From the NCBI GenBank assembly GCA_965367295.1, contig CBDUHN010000008.1, positions 17,870 through 81,869 on the forward strand: a stretch of DNA of 64,000 nt, read 5' to 3'. How positions within the stretch are numbered: position 1 is the stretch's first letter; every line of letters starts with the position of its first letter. This document shows positions 6,546 to 15,302 of this stretch, piece by piece. The stretch is from JAIVHA01 sp965367295. GTDB taxonomy: Bacteria > Pseudomonadota > Gammaproteobacteria > DSM-19610. The notes beneath the pieces are model-generated. The model was not told where the DNA came from, searched no databases, and saw only the letters and a list, made by a program, of their open reading frames with translations. The translations under genes and the position numbers were made by a program.

Positions 6546-7589
6546 ATGAATCGGAAAACCGCGCTGATCCTCCCGCTGCTCCTGTTGGCGGGAGGCATGG
6601 CAGCCTATCTGCTGCTGACCCGTCCCGGGCAAGAGGCCCCACAGGATCACCTCACCCTGTACGGCAACATCGATCTGCGCGAGGTGAAGCTCAGCTTCAA
6701 CGGCAGCGAACACGTCGAAACCTTGCTGGTGCAGGAGGGAGACCAGGTCATCGCCGGCCAGTTGCTGGCCACCCTGCACAGCGAACGACTACAGGCCTCC
6801 CGCAACCGGGCCGCCGCCCAGGTGGAGGCCCAGCGACAGCTGCTGGCCGCCCTGCAGGCCGGCAGTCGACCCGAGGAGATCGCCCAGGCGCAGGCGCAAC
6901 TGGCCGCCGCCGAGGCCGACCTGCGCGCAGCGGAACTGACCTTCAAACGCACCCAGAGCCTGGCGACCCGCAAGCTGGCCGCCGAGGAAACCGCCGACGA
7001 AGCTCGTGCCCGCCGCGATGCCTCCCGTGCCAAGGTGGATCAAGCCCGTGCCAGCCTCGCCCTGATCAAGGCCGGTCCGCGCATGGAAGATATCGCGGCG
7101 GCAGCCGCCACCCTGCACGCCCTGGAAGCGGAGCTGCAACTGGCCACTCAGCAACTGCAGGATGCCGAGCTGAAGGCGCCGGCTGCCGGCGTGATCCGCG
7201 AACGCATTCTGGAACCGGGCGATTTCGCCACGCCCCAGACACCGGTATTCACCCTTGCCCTGACCGATCCGGTATGGGTGCGCGCCTATGTGCCGGAAAC
7301 CCAGCTCGGCCAGGTGCGACCCGGCATGCACGCCACCATCCGCAGCGACAGTTTTCCGGACAAGACCTATGCCGGCTGGGTCGGTTACCTGTCACCGACC
7401 GCCGAGTTCACCCCCAAAACAGTGGAGACCACCGAACTGCGCACTCGACTGGTCTATCGCCTGCGGGTCTATGCCTGCAATCCAAACGACGAGCTGCGTC
7501 TGGGCATGCCGGTCACCGTGCAGCTCGACCTCACCCGTGAAAACACGCAACCGGCCAGCGACTGTCCAAGCGTTCATGACCAACCCTGA
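6546..7589 (+). CDS. HlyD-family periplasmic adaptor of an ABC exporter (YbhG-like)
   Basis: The 347-residue adaptor has one N-terminal membrane anchor (LILPLLLLAGGMAAYLLLTR), a split biotinyl-lipoyl domain (GNIDLREVKLSF, VQEGDQVIAGQLLATL), a long Ala/Gln-rich coiled-coil hairpin and a beta-barrel part (LTDPVWVRAYVPETQLGQV). It would link an inner-membrane ABC exporter to an outer-membrane channel. It overlaps the ATPase gene by 14 bases in a four-gene operon like E. coli ybhGFSR. No TolC gene is adjacent. The frame also has an ATG at 6483; I chose 6546 because the hydrophobic anchor starts there. Confidence 0.88.
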   Translation: MNRKTALILPLLLLAGGMAAYLLLTRPGQEAPQDHLTLYGNIDLREVKLSFNGSEHVETLLVQEGDQVIAGQLLATLHSERLQASRNRAAAQVEAQRQLLAALQAGSRPEEIAQAQAQLAAAEADLRAAELTFKRTQSLATRKLAAEETADEARARRDASRAKVDQARASLALIKAGPRMEDIAAAAATLHALEAELQLATQQLQDAELKAPAAGVIRERILEPGDFATPQTPVFTLALTDPVWVRAYVPETQLGQVRPGMHATIRSDSFPDKTYAGWVGYLSPTAEFTPKTVETTELRTRLVYRLRVYACNPNDELRLGMPVTVQLDLTRENTQPASDCPSVHDQP

Positions 7590-9324
7590 AGCCCCGACGG
7601 CACTGATCTTCGAGCAGGTCAGCAAGGCCTTTGCCGGCGCCCGCCCGGTACAGGCGCTCGAACAGGTCAGCCTGCGTATCGCTCCCGCCCGGGTCACCGG
7701 CCTGATCGGACCCGACGGCGCCGGCAAAACCACCCTCATGCGCCTGGCCGCCGGCCTGCTGCGCGCCGATAGCGGTGCTATCGAGGTACTGGGTATCGAT
7801 GTATCCAAAGATCCACTCCAGGTGCAGTCCAGCATCGGCTACATGCCGCAACGCTTCGGTCTGTATGAAGACCTGACGGTGCAGGAGAATCTCGACCTGT
7901 ATGCTGATCTGCAGGGACTGGCCCTGCCGGAGCGGCCGCCCCGCTATGCGGAACTGATGCACATGACCGGCCTGACCCCCTTCACCAAACGCCTGGCCGG
8001 CAAACTCTCCGGCGGCATGAAACAGAAGCTCGGCCTGGCCTGCACCCTGGTGCGGCCACCACGACTGTTGCTGCTGGATGAACCGACCGTGGGTGTGGAT
8101 CCGGTATCGCGTCGCGAACTGTGGCAGATTGTCTACCGGCTGGTGCGCGAACAGGGCATGGCGGTACTACTGAGCACCGCCTATCTCGACGAGGCTGAGC
8201 GCTGTGATCACCTGCTGATCCTCAACCAGGGTCGTCTGCTTGGCGAGGGCACGCCCCAGTCCTTCCAGGAACGCATGGCCGGACGCAGCTACCTGGCCCA
8301 GGCGGACCTCAACAAGCGCAACCTGCAGGTGCAGCTCTCCGTTGCACCCGGCGTGGTCGATGCGATCATCCAGGGGGAGCGCGTGCGGCTGGTGATGCAG
8401 GATCAGACGCCCCCCGGTGAGCCGGTGCAACAGGCCGTCAACGCGCCCCTGCAGATCCAGGCCGCACCACCCCGCTTCGAGGACTGGTTCATCGCCAGCC
8501 TGCAACAGCAGCGCTCCGGTGAGGGCCCGTTCAGCCTGGGCAGTCGCGCAGCTTCCACCAACCGGGACACCATCATCGAAGTGGATCGGGCCCAGCGCCG
8601 CTTCGGTGATTTCCTGGCCGTGAAGGATGTCAGCTTCAGTGTGACCCGCGGCGAGGTGTTCGGGCTGCTCGGCGCCAACGGCGCTGGAAAATCCACCCTG
8701 TTCCGCATGCTGTGCGGCCTGCTGCCCGCCTCGGCTGGACGGCTGCAGGTGGCCGGCATCGATCTGCGTCATGCCCGTGCCCAGGCCCGGCAGCGCATCG
8801 GGTACATGGCACAGCGTTTTTCCCTGTATGCCGACATGAGCGTGCAACAGAATCTGACATTCTTCGCCCGTGCTTACGGCCTCGGTCGCCGCCAGCGCAT
8901 CCAACGTCTGCAGTGGGCACTGACAAGCTTAGCCCTAGAGTCCCTGCAGCACAGTCCGGCCCGCGATCTGCCACTGGGATATAAACAGCGGCTGGCACTG
9001 GCAGCGGCGCTGCTCCATGAACCGGAGATCCTGTTTCTCGATGAACCCACCTCCGGGGTCGACCCGCTGATGCGGCGCGAGTTCTGGCAACGCATCAACG
9101 AACTGTCGGAACATGGCATCACCGTGCTGGTCACCACCCACTTCATGGAGGAGGCGGAATACTGCGACCGCATGGTGGTGATGTCCGAAGGGGAGATCCT
9201 CGCTGCCGGCACCCCCGAGGCCCTCAAGCACCAGCAACGCAGCGCGGAGCATCCCGACCCGACCCTGGAGGATGCCTTCATCGCCCTGCTGGAACAGCGC
9301 GCCCGACAGGAGCATGCCGCATGA
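7576..9324 (+). CDS. Tandem ABC ATPase of exporter (YbhF-like)
   Basis: 582 residues containing two complete nucleotide-binding domains in one chain. Domain 1 has Walker A GPDGAGKTT, signature LSGGMKQKLGLA and Walker B RLLLLDEPTVGVD. Domain 2 has GANGAGKST, a weakly conserved signature (LPLGYKQRLALAAAL) and ILFLDEPTSGVD. E. coli YbhF (about 578 residues) has this same fused layout. It powers the two permeases that follow; the stop overlaps the next start as ATGA. The second signature (PLGYKQ in place of LSGGQ) suggests unequal catalytic sites. Substrate is unknown; drug or cation export is the family precedent. Confidence 0.92.
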   Translation: MTNPEAPTALIFEQVSKAFAGARPVQALEQVSLRIAPARVTGLIGPDGAGKTTLMRLAAGLLRADSGAIEVLGIDVSKDPLQVQSSIGYMPQRFGLYEDLTVQENLDLYADLQGLALPERPPRYAELMHMTGLTPFTKRLAGKLSGGMKQKLGLACTLVRPPRLLLLDEPTVGVDPVSRRELWQIVYRLVREQGMAVLLSTAYLDEAERCDHLLILNQGRLLGEGTPQSFQERMAGRSYLAQADLNKRNLQVQLSVAPGVVDAIIQGERVRLVMQDQTPPGEPVQQAVNAPLQIQAAPPRFEDWFIASLQQQRSGEGPFSLGSRAASTNRDTIIEVDRAQRRFGDFLAVKDVSFSVTRGEVFGLLGANGAGKSTLFRMLCGLLPASAGRLQVAGIDLRHARAQARQRIGYMAQRFSLYADMSVQQNLTFFARAYGLGRRQRIQRLQWALTSLALESLQHSPARDLPLGYKQRLALAAALLHEPEILFLDEPTSGVDPLMRREFWQRINELSEHGITVLVTTHFMEEAEYCDRMVVMSEGEILAAGTPEALKHQQRSAEHPDPTLEDAFIALLEQRARQEHAA

Positions 9325-10454
9325 GCACGGCCCGCGGCAGCAGCCTAATGCGCCTGCGCGGCATGGTGCGCAAGGAGGCTCGGCAGATCCTGCGCGACCC
9401 CTCCAGCCTTGCCATCGCCTTCGCCATGCCGCTGGTGCTGCTGATCATCTTCGGCTATGGCGTGTCACTGGATGCCAAAGAGGTCCCCGTCGCCATCGTG
9501 GTCGAGCAGCCCAGCAACCTCACCAGCCGCTTCACTGCCGGCTTTGCGCAGTCGGAATATTTCGTGCCGATCCTCATGGGCAGCATCCAGGAAGCAGGCA
9601 GCGCATTACGCGAACACCGGGTCGACGGTATCGTCTGGCTGCGCAGCGACTTCGGCAAGGGCCTGCTGGATGGTCGTGATCCTGCCATCGGTGTGATCGT
9701 CAACGGCGTCAATGCCAACCAGGCGCGGCTCACACAAGGCTATGTACAGGGGGTCTGGTCGCGCTGGCTGGAAGACTATGCCGCCAGTCTCGGCCGTGAA
9801 CTGAGTGTGCCCGTCGCCATCGAACACCGGGTCTGGTTCAACCCCGGCGTGCGCAGCCGCGATTTCCTGGTACCCGGGCTGGTCGCGGTAATCATGACCC
9901 TGATCGGCGCCCTGCTCACCGCCATGGTCATGGCACGCGAATGGGAGCGCGGTACCTTCGAGGCACTGATGGTGACCCCGGTGCATATACGCGAGGTACT
10001 GGCTGGCAAGCTGCTACCCTACTTCGTACTCGGCATGGGTGGCATGCTGTTCACCGTATTCACCGCCCAGTGGCTGTTCGAGGTACCGCTGCGCGGCTCC
10101 TTCTGGGTGCTGATAATCACCTCGGCGCTGTTCATGCTGACGTCACTCGGTATGGGGCTGCTGATTTCCATCGTGACCAAAAACCAGTTTGTCGCCGGCC
10201 AGATTGCACTGGTCATCACCTTCCTTCCGGCCTTTATCCTGTCCGGTTTTATTTTTGATATCGGCTCCATGCCACTGGCCGTGCAAATCATCACCTATCT
10301 GATCCCGGCCCGCTACTTCGTGTCGATCCTGCAGACGATATTCCTGGCCGGCGATGTCTGGTCCGTAATCCTTCCCAACAGCCTGGCATTGCTGCTGATG
10401 GCCGTTGCTCTGCTGGCACTCGCGCGTCGGCGCGCTCACAAGCGCCTGGAATGA
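9321..10454 (+). CDS. ABC-2 exporter permease (YbhS-like)
   Basis: 377 residues of the ABC-2 permease type: an N-terminal membrane helix (LAIAFAMPLVLLIIFGYGVS), a large periplasmic loop, then five C-terminal helices including FLVPGLVAVIMTLIGALLTA, EREWERGT-like coupling segment MAREWERGTFEALMVTPV and VAGQIALVITFLPAFILSGF. It starts inside the ATPase stop codon (ATGA) and its own stop overlaps the next permease, so the genes are translationally coupled. With its partner it forms a heterodimeric membrane channel. Confidence 0.9.
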   Translation: MSTARGSSLMRLRGMVRKEARQILRDPSSLAIAFAMPLVLLIIFGYGVSLDAKEVPVAIVVEQPSNLTSRFTAGFAQSEYFVPILMGSIQEAGSALREHRVDGIVWLRSDFGKGLLDGRDPAIGVIVNGVNANQARLTQGYVQGVWSRWLEDYAASLGRELSVPVAIEHRVWFNPGVRSRDFLVPGLVAVIMTLIGALLTAMVMAREWERGTFEALMVTPVHIREVLAGKLLPYFVLGMGGMLFTVFTAQWLFEVPLRGSFWVLIITSALFMLTSLGMGLLISIVTKNQFVAGQIALVITFLPAFILSGFIFDIGSMPLAVQIITYLIPARYFVSILQTIFLAGDVWSVILPNSLALLLMAVALLALARRRAHKRLE

Positions 10455-11572
10455 ACATGCTGAACCTGCAGCACATTCTGGCGCTGGTGATCAAGGAATT
10501 CCTTGCGCTACTCCAAGATAAGCGCAGCCGCTTCGTGCTCATCGGCCCTCCTATTTTCCAGTTGCTGGTGTTCGGGTATGCAGCCACCTATGATCTCAAT
10601 AGCGTACCCATCGGCGTGTATAACCAGGACAACGGCCAGGCCGCGCGGGAATTCGTTACTCGATTCACCGGCTCATCCACCTTCACCCTGGTTTCGCAAT
10701 TCGAAAGCGATACGCAAATCAAGTCCGCCATCGATGCGCGCGAGGTCACCGCTGTACTGGTTGTCGCCAGCGATTTCAGTCGCCGCCTGGCCCGTGGTGA
10801 CGACGCCGCGGTGCAGTTGATCATCGATGGCCGCAACTCCAACACCGCGCTGATCATTCTCGGTTACGCGCGCACCCTGATCACCGATTTCAACACCTGG
10901 TGGGTCGACCGTCACGGCGGGGTCAAACCACCGGCCCACCTCGCCCTGCGTGCCACCTTCAACGCCAACCTGGAATCGCGCTGGTTCATCGTGCCCGGTA
11001 TCATCGCCCTGCTCACCCTGGTGGTGACCCTGGTGGTAACCGCGCTGTCGGTGGCCCGCGAACGCGAGGCCGGCACCTTCGATCAACTGCTGGTCACGCC
11101 CTTGAGCCCCACGGAAATCCTCATCGGCAAGCTGCTGCCGGGCTTCGTCATCAGCCTCGTGGAAGCCACCTTCATCATCCTGCTGACGGTGTACTGGTTC
11201 GAGGTACCCCTGCGCGGTTCACTGGTGGCACTGTATCTCGGCCTGGCGCTGTTCCTGCTCTCCGCGGTAGGTGTCGGGCTGATGATCTCCTCGCTGTCGG
11301 TGACCCAGCAGCAGGGGCTGCTGGGGGCCTTCCTGTTCCTGGTGCCGGCGGTGATCCTGTCCGGTTTCGCCACCCCCATCGAGAACATGCCGCATCTGGT
11401 GCAGCAACTCACCTACCTCAACCCGATGCGCTATTTCCTGATCATCCTGCGTAGCGTATTCCTGGAAGGCGCCGACACCACTCTGCTGGCTTCCCAGTAC
11501 TGGCCCATGGCGATAATCGGGCTGGTGTCGCTGATCGCCGCCGGCTGGCTGTTCCGGCATCGCATGTACTGA
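10451..11572 (+). CDS. ABC-2 exporter permease (YbhR-like)
   Basis: The second permease of the operon, 373 residues, has the same plan as its neighbour: a first helix near residues 20-45, a periplasmic loop, FIVPGIIALLTLVVTLVVTA, the coupling segment REREAGTFDQLLVTPLSPTE and LFLVPAVILSGFATPIENMP. The ATG overlaps the previous TGA by four bases. The pair resembles E. coli YbhS/YbhR, most likely a heterodimer energised by the fused ATPase. It ends the exporter operon. Confidence 0.9.
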   Translation: MNMLNLQHILALVIKEFLALLQDKRSRFVLIGPPIFQLLVFGYAATYDLNSVPIGVYNQDNGQAAREFVTRFTGSSTFTLVSQFESDTQIKSAIDAREVTAVLVVASDFSRRLARGDDAAVQLIIDGRNSNTALIILGYARTLITDFNTWWVDRHGGVKPPAHLALRATFNANLESRWFIVPGIIALLTLVVTLVVTALSVAREREAGTFDQLLVTPLSPTEILIGKLLPGFVISLVEATFIILLTVYWFEVPLRGSLVALYLGLALFLLSAVGVGLMISSLSVTQQQGLLGAFLFLVPAVILSGFATPIENMPHLVQQLTYLNPMRYFLIILRSVFLEGADTTLLASQYWPMAIIGLVSLIAAGWLFRHRMY

Positions 11573-11624
11573 ACCCGCGATCGCGTTACCGGCAACATCA
11601 ACCACACTCACCCAAGGAGGCATC

Positions 11625-12029
11625 ATGTTGAGCGGCATACTCACCACCTGGCTACTGACCGCGCTGGGACTCTGGATCACCACCCTGATCGTACCCGGGG
11701 TCAACGCCCGCAGCGGCGGTGGCCTGCTCTGGGCGGCGCTGGCGCTGGGGATCGCCAATGTCTTCATCCGCCCCCTGCTCTGGGTGCTGACCCTGCCGCT
11801 GACCGTGTTGAGCTTCGGCCTGTTCGCACTGGTCATCAACGCGCTGATGATCTGGCTCAGTGCCGCGCTGGTGGCGGATTTCGAGGTGCGCGGTTTCGGC
11901 AGCGCCCTGCTGGCCGCACTGGTAATGGCGCTGCTGAGCCTGGCCGGTTTTATCCTGATGCAATGGTGGATGGGAGCAGGCGTACACTGGATCAGCATCG
12001 AACGACACAGCACCGGGATGTACCTGTAA
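11625..12029 (+). CDS. Small membrane protein, phage holin 4_2 superfamily (YvlD-like)
   Basis: 134 residues with four hydrophobic segments (ILTTWLLTALGLWITTLIVP, LLWAALALGIANVFIRPLLW, LPLTVLSFGLFALVINALMI, ALVMALLSLAGFILMQWWMG). The NxxIRPLL and LPLTVLSFGLFxLVINAL motifs are typical of the widespread bacterial membrane family Pfam groups with phage holins. No phage genes are nearby, so lysis is unlikely; chromosomal members are poorly understood. A strong AAGGAGG site precedes the ATG at 11625. Confidence 0.85.
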   Translation: MLSGILTTWLLTALGLWITTLIVPGVNARSGGGLLWAALALGIANVFIRPLLWVLTLPLTVLSFGLFALVINALMIWLSAALVADFEVRGFGSALLAALVMALLSLAGFILMQWWMGAGVHWISIERHSTGMYL

Positions 12030-12030
12030 T

Positions 12031-12057
12031 CCGCCTTGCGCTGCCTGTGCAAGGCGG
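12031..12057 (+). terminator. Hairpin after the holin-like gene
   Basis: CCGCCTTG (12031-12038) pairs with CAAGGCGG (12050-12057), starting two bases after the stop codon. No T tract follows, so it is a weak terminator or an mRNA 3'-end stem. Confidence 0.45.
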
Positions 12058-12073
12058 CATCCTGTGCCAAATG

Positions 12074-12101
12074 TTTACTGCCACCCGGCATGATCTATAA
12101 T
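12074..12101 (+). promoter_or_regulatory. Putative promoter for the PhnD-like/GGDEF-EAL pair
   Basis: TTTACT (12074-12079), a 16-base spacer and a perfect TATAAT (12096-12101), about 140 bases before the gene at 12238. It is the only good promoter in the gap. Confidence 0.5.
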
Positions 12102-12237
12102 TACAATTGCGGTTTTGAAGCATTTCCGCACAAATAAGAAGAACCCTCTTCACTCGAAAACGGGGGGATGTGGCAGGGATTCCCTGGCCGCTGCAGCACC
12201 CATCGCCACCCCATTCTGAATCGCCGGGCTGGAACAC

Positions 12238-13128
12238 ATGAAAAGACGGCTGTTTCTGCAGTCACTGGGAGTAGGGGTTGCCTGTGCCGGATATCGTTCG
12301 TTACAGGCTACCACCGCGTCACCAGCACTTACCGTTGGCATCCTGCCACGCCGCAATGTCACTACCACCCACCGCCTGTTTCAGCCACTACTCAAGTACC
12401 TGGGCCAACGATTGGGACGCCGCGTGGAACTGCTTACCGCCCGGGATTTCGCCCAGTTCTGGAGTGCCTTCCGGCAGCAGCGTTTCGACCTGGTGCACTG
12501 TAATCAGTATCACTACATCCTGGGTCACCAGTTATTTGGCTATGAAGCCATTCTACGCAACCAGGAGTTCGGCGAATCCGCGCTGGCAGGCGCCCTGGTG
12601 GTGCGCAGGGAGCGCGGTTTCCAGGAAATAGCGGACCTGCGCAACAGGACGGTGCTGTTTGGCGGCGGGCCACGCGCCATGCAGAGTTATATCGCCCCCA
12701 CCTGGTTGCTGCGCCAGGCCGGCCTGCAACCCGGAGAATACCAGGAACGCATCGCGGTCAATCCACCCAATGCCGCCATCTCCACCTATCTCGGCCGTGC
12801 CGATGCCGCCGGCATCGGCGATGTGGTCATTCGCCTGGATGCCGTCAAGCAGGTAATCGATGTAACACGTCTGCACTATCTGGCCCGCACCGAACCCATG
12901 GCCCACCTGCCCTGGGCTGTTCATCCCCGACTCGATCCGGAGACCCGGGACTCCATCCAGTCCCTGCTCGCCGGCCTGCACCAGGATCCCGCCGGCCAGA
13001 CCCTGCTCGACACCGCCCGGCTCTCAGGCCTGGTGGCCACTCTGGACAGCGACTATGACCCCCACCGGCGGATGGTACGCGAGGTATATGGCGCGGACCT
13101 GGGTCTGGAGCGCTGGGGGCAGGCATGA
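12238..13128 (+). CDS. PhnD-like periplasmic binding protein, likely sensor partner
   Basis: 296 residues with a Tat/Sec-like N-terminus (MKRRLFLQSLGVGVACAGYR) and a PhnD/phosphonate-type solute-binding fold: LTVGILPRRNVTTTHRLFQP, FDLVHCNQYHYIL, IADLRNRTVLFGGGPRAMQS and the SYIAPTWLLRQAG segment. No phosphonate ABC transporter genes are present. Its stop overlaps the start of a GGDEF-EAL protein (ATGA). PhnD-like proteins coupled to membrane signalling proteins are known as ligand sensors, so a role presenting a small anion or phosphonate to the c-di-GMP enzyme is inferred. Confidence 0.85.
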   Translation: MKRRLFLQSLGVGVACAGYRSLQATTASPALTVGILPRRNVTTTHRLFQPLLKYLGQRLGRRVELLTARDFAQFWSAFRQQRFDLVHCNQYHYILGHQLFGYEAILRNQEFGESALAGALVVRRERGFQEIADLRNRTVLFGGGPRAMQSYIAPTWLLRQAGLQPGEYQERIAVNPPNAAISTYLGRADAAGIGDVVIRLDAVKQVIDVTRLHYLARTEPMAHLPWAVHPRLDPETRDSIQSLLAGLHQDPAGQTLLDTARLSGLVATLDSDYDPHRRMVREVYGADLGLERWGQA

Positions 13129-15284
13129 AGATTAGGCAGCTTTCCCACAGCCTGGGCGCGCAACTGGTGGCCCTGATGGCCGGCATCCTGTTGCTGGCAA
13201 TGGGTACCAATGTCTACCTGCAATACCGAGACGAGATGGCCATGGTGGACCGTATCCTGGAGACCCGCGCCAAGTCGCTGGGCGAGATGCTGGCTGCCAT
13301 GAGCGTAGAGGCCATCCTGCTGTATGACGTGGTGACTCTCAACGATCATGTGGAACACGCCACCCGTCAGGCCCACGTGGTCTACGCCGCCTTCCTGGAC
13401 CCGGACGGTAAACCCCTCACCACGCACCTGGATCTTGAAAACCCCATGATCCAGCAGGCCATGCACCAGGCCGGCAGCCGTGATCCAGCCGCCGTGGCCA
13501 ATGCCCTGGCGCACATGCCGGCCCTGCACTCTCACCAGGTCCCGGTGTCCTTCAACGACCAGTTCCTGGGCCGGGTGCTGGTCAGCCTCGACCGCAGTGC
13601 CTACACGGCCGCCTCCTCCGCCAAACTAAAGCGAAAGATGCTGGCCACCCTGCTGATCGGCCTTGGCGTCGGTTTCGGCATTTATCTGGTGATCCGGCGC
13701 AAGCTGCTCCATCCGGTCCAGCGACTGGCCGCAGGCGCCCAGCACATTTCCCGCGGTGAATTCGATCACCGGGTGGCGACCCGTGGCAACAACGAACTGG
13801 CCCGGCTGGCACAGGTCTTCAATCACATGGCGGAACGTCTCCAGTCCCTCATGGCCGACCGCGACCAGGCCGTACTGGAACTGGCGCGCAGCAACCAGTC
13901 GCTGGAGGAACGGGTCCACGAGCGCACCCTGGAACTGCAGTCACTCAATGCCGCCATTGCCCATCAGGCCATGCACGACCCCCTTACCGAATTACCCAAT
14001 CGCAGCCTGTTGCTGGAACGCCTGCAACAGGCCATCCGGCTGGGCAAACGCAACAATACCCGGCTCGCCTTCCTCATGCTGGACCTCAACAATTTCAAGG
14101 AAGTGAATGACACCCTCGGGCACCCGGAAGGTGACCGCCTGCTGAGGGAGGTAGCCAACCGCCTGCCCGCCGCACTGCGCGAGAGCGACACCGTGGGCCG
14201 CCTGGGCGGCGACGAATTCGGCATCGTGCTTCCGGAGGTGGAGATCGACCAGGCCTGGCAGGTTGCCGCCAAGATCATCAGTACCCTGGCGCCATGCTTC
14301 TCACTCGAGGGCCAGGTGATCAGCATCAGCGCCAGTATCGGCATCGCCCTGTATCCCGATCATGGTGAGGAACATACCGCACTCATCCGGCATGCGGACG
14401 TGGCCATGTACGAATCCAAACACCGGGAAGGCAAACCCTGTGTATACGATCCCGAATTTGATCACTACACCACTCGCCGCCTGGCCCTGATGGCGGATCT
14501 GCACCAGGCCATTCACAAGAACGAACTGGAACTTCATTACCAGCCACAGGTGGATCTGAGGCGCAACCGGGTGGTGGCGGTAGAGGCCCTGTTGCGCTGG
14601 AAGCATCCACGTGAAGGCATCATCTCACCGGAGTTGTTCATCCCCATGGCGGAAACCAGCAACCTCATCAAGCTGCTCAGCGACTGGGTGCTGAAAACCG
14701 CCATCCTCCAGTTGCAGGAATGGCAGTCGCAGGGTATCGATCTGCAGGTCTCCCTCAACCTGTCCGCCCGCGACCTGCTTGACCCGGAACTGCCCCAGCA
14801 CATCGGCATGCTATGTTCGGAACACCGGGTGAATGCCACCAGCCTCAAGATCGAGATCACCGAAAACGTGATCATGTCCAATCCCGACAAGATGATGGCC
14901 GTGGTCGAACACCCCCTTATGTCGACCCTGCATTACGCCATCGACGACTTCGGCACCGGTTATTCCTCGCTAAGCTACCTGAAGAAACTCCCGGTAGACG
15001 AGGTGAAAATCGACAAGAGCTTCGTGCTGGATATGGATCAAAACGAGGAAGATGCCAGTATCGTGCACTCGGTCATCGATCTTGCCCATAACCTGGGACA
15101 TTACGTGGTGGCTGAAGGCGTAGAGAATCAACGAACGCTGGAAATGCTGGTGGAACTGGACTGCGATCTGGCGCAGGGGTTTTATTTCTCACCGGCCGTG
15201 CCGGCCGGGCAACTACCGGCCATCATCGAACGCATCGAGATAGGGCTCTGCACCGGCCCGCTGATCCGGCGCGTCCTTGAGTAA
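13125..15284 (+). CDS. Membrane GGDEF-EAL cyclic-di-GMP enzyme with periplasmic sensor domain
   Basis: 719 residues: an N-terminal helix (LGAQLVALMAGILLLAMGTN), a periplasmic domain to about residue 165, a second helix (LATLLIGLGVGFGIYLVIRR), HAMP (about 190-245), GGDEF (about 285-445) and EAL (about 460-705). The GGDEF motif is intact (RLGGDEFGIVL) with an RESD inhibitory site five residues before it. The EAL motif is intact (AVEALLRWKHP) with DDFGTGYSSLSYLKKL. It may therefore both make and degrade c-di-GMP. The start overlaps the PhnD-like gene by four bases, so the binding protein likely signals to the periplasmic domain. Confidence 0.93.
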   Translation: MKIRQLSHSLGAQLVALMAGILLLAMGTNVYLQYRDEMAMVDRILETRAKSLGEMLAAMSVEAILLYDVVTLNDHVEHATRQAHVVYAAFLDPDGKPLTTHLDLENPMIQQAMHQAGSRDPAAVANALAHMPALHSHQVPVSFNDQFLGRVLVSLDRSAYTAASSAKLKRKMLATLLIGLGVGFGIYLVIRRKLLHPVQRLAAGAQHISRGEFDHRVATRGNNELARLAQVFNHMAERLQSLMADRDQAVLELARSNQSLEERVHERTLELQSLNAAIAHQAMHDPLTELPNRSLLLERLQQAIRLGKRNNTRLAFLMLDLNNFKEVNDTLGHPEGDRLLREVANRLPAALRESDTVGRLGGDEFGIVLPEVEIDQAWQVAAKIISTLAPCFSLEGQVISISASIGIALYPDHGEEHTALIRHADVAMYESKHREGKPCVYDPEFDHYTTRRLALMADLHQAIHKNELELHYQPQVDLRRNRVVAVEALLRWKHPREGIISPELFIPMAETSNLIKLLSDWVLKTAILQLQEWQSQGIDLQVSLNLSARDLLDPELPQHIGMLCSEHRVNATSLKIEITENVIMSNPDKMMAVVEHPLMSTLHYAIDDFGTGYSSLSYLKKLPVDEVKIDKSFVLDMDQNEEDASIVHSVIDLAHNLGHYVVAEGVENQRTLEMLVELDCDLAQGFYFSPAVPAGQLPAIIERIEIGLCTGPLIRRVLE

Positions 15285-15302
15285 AAATTTGAGGGGTTGT
15301 TA

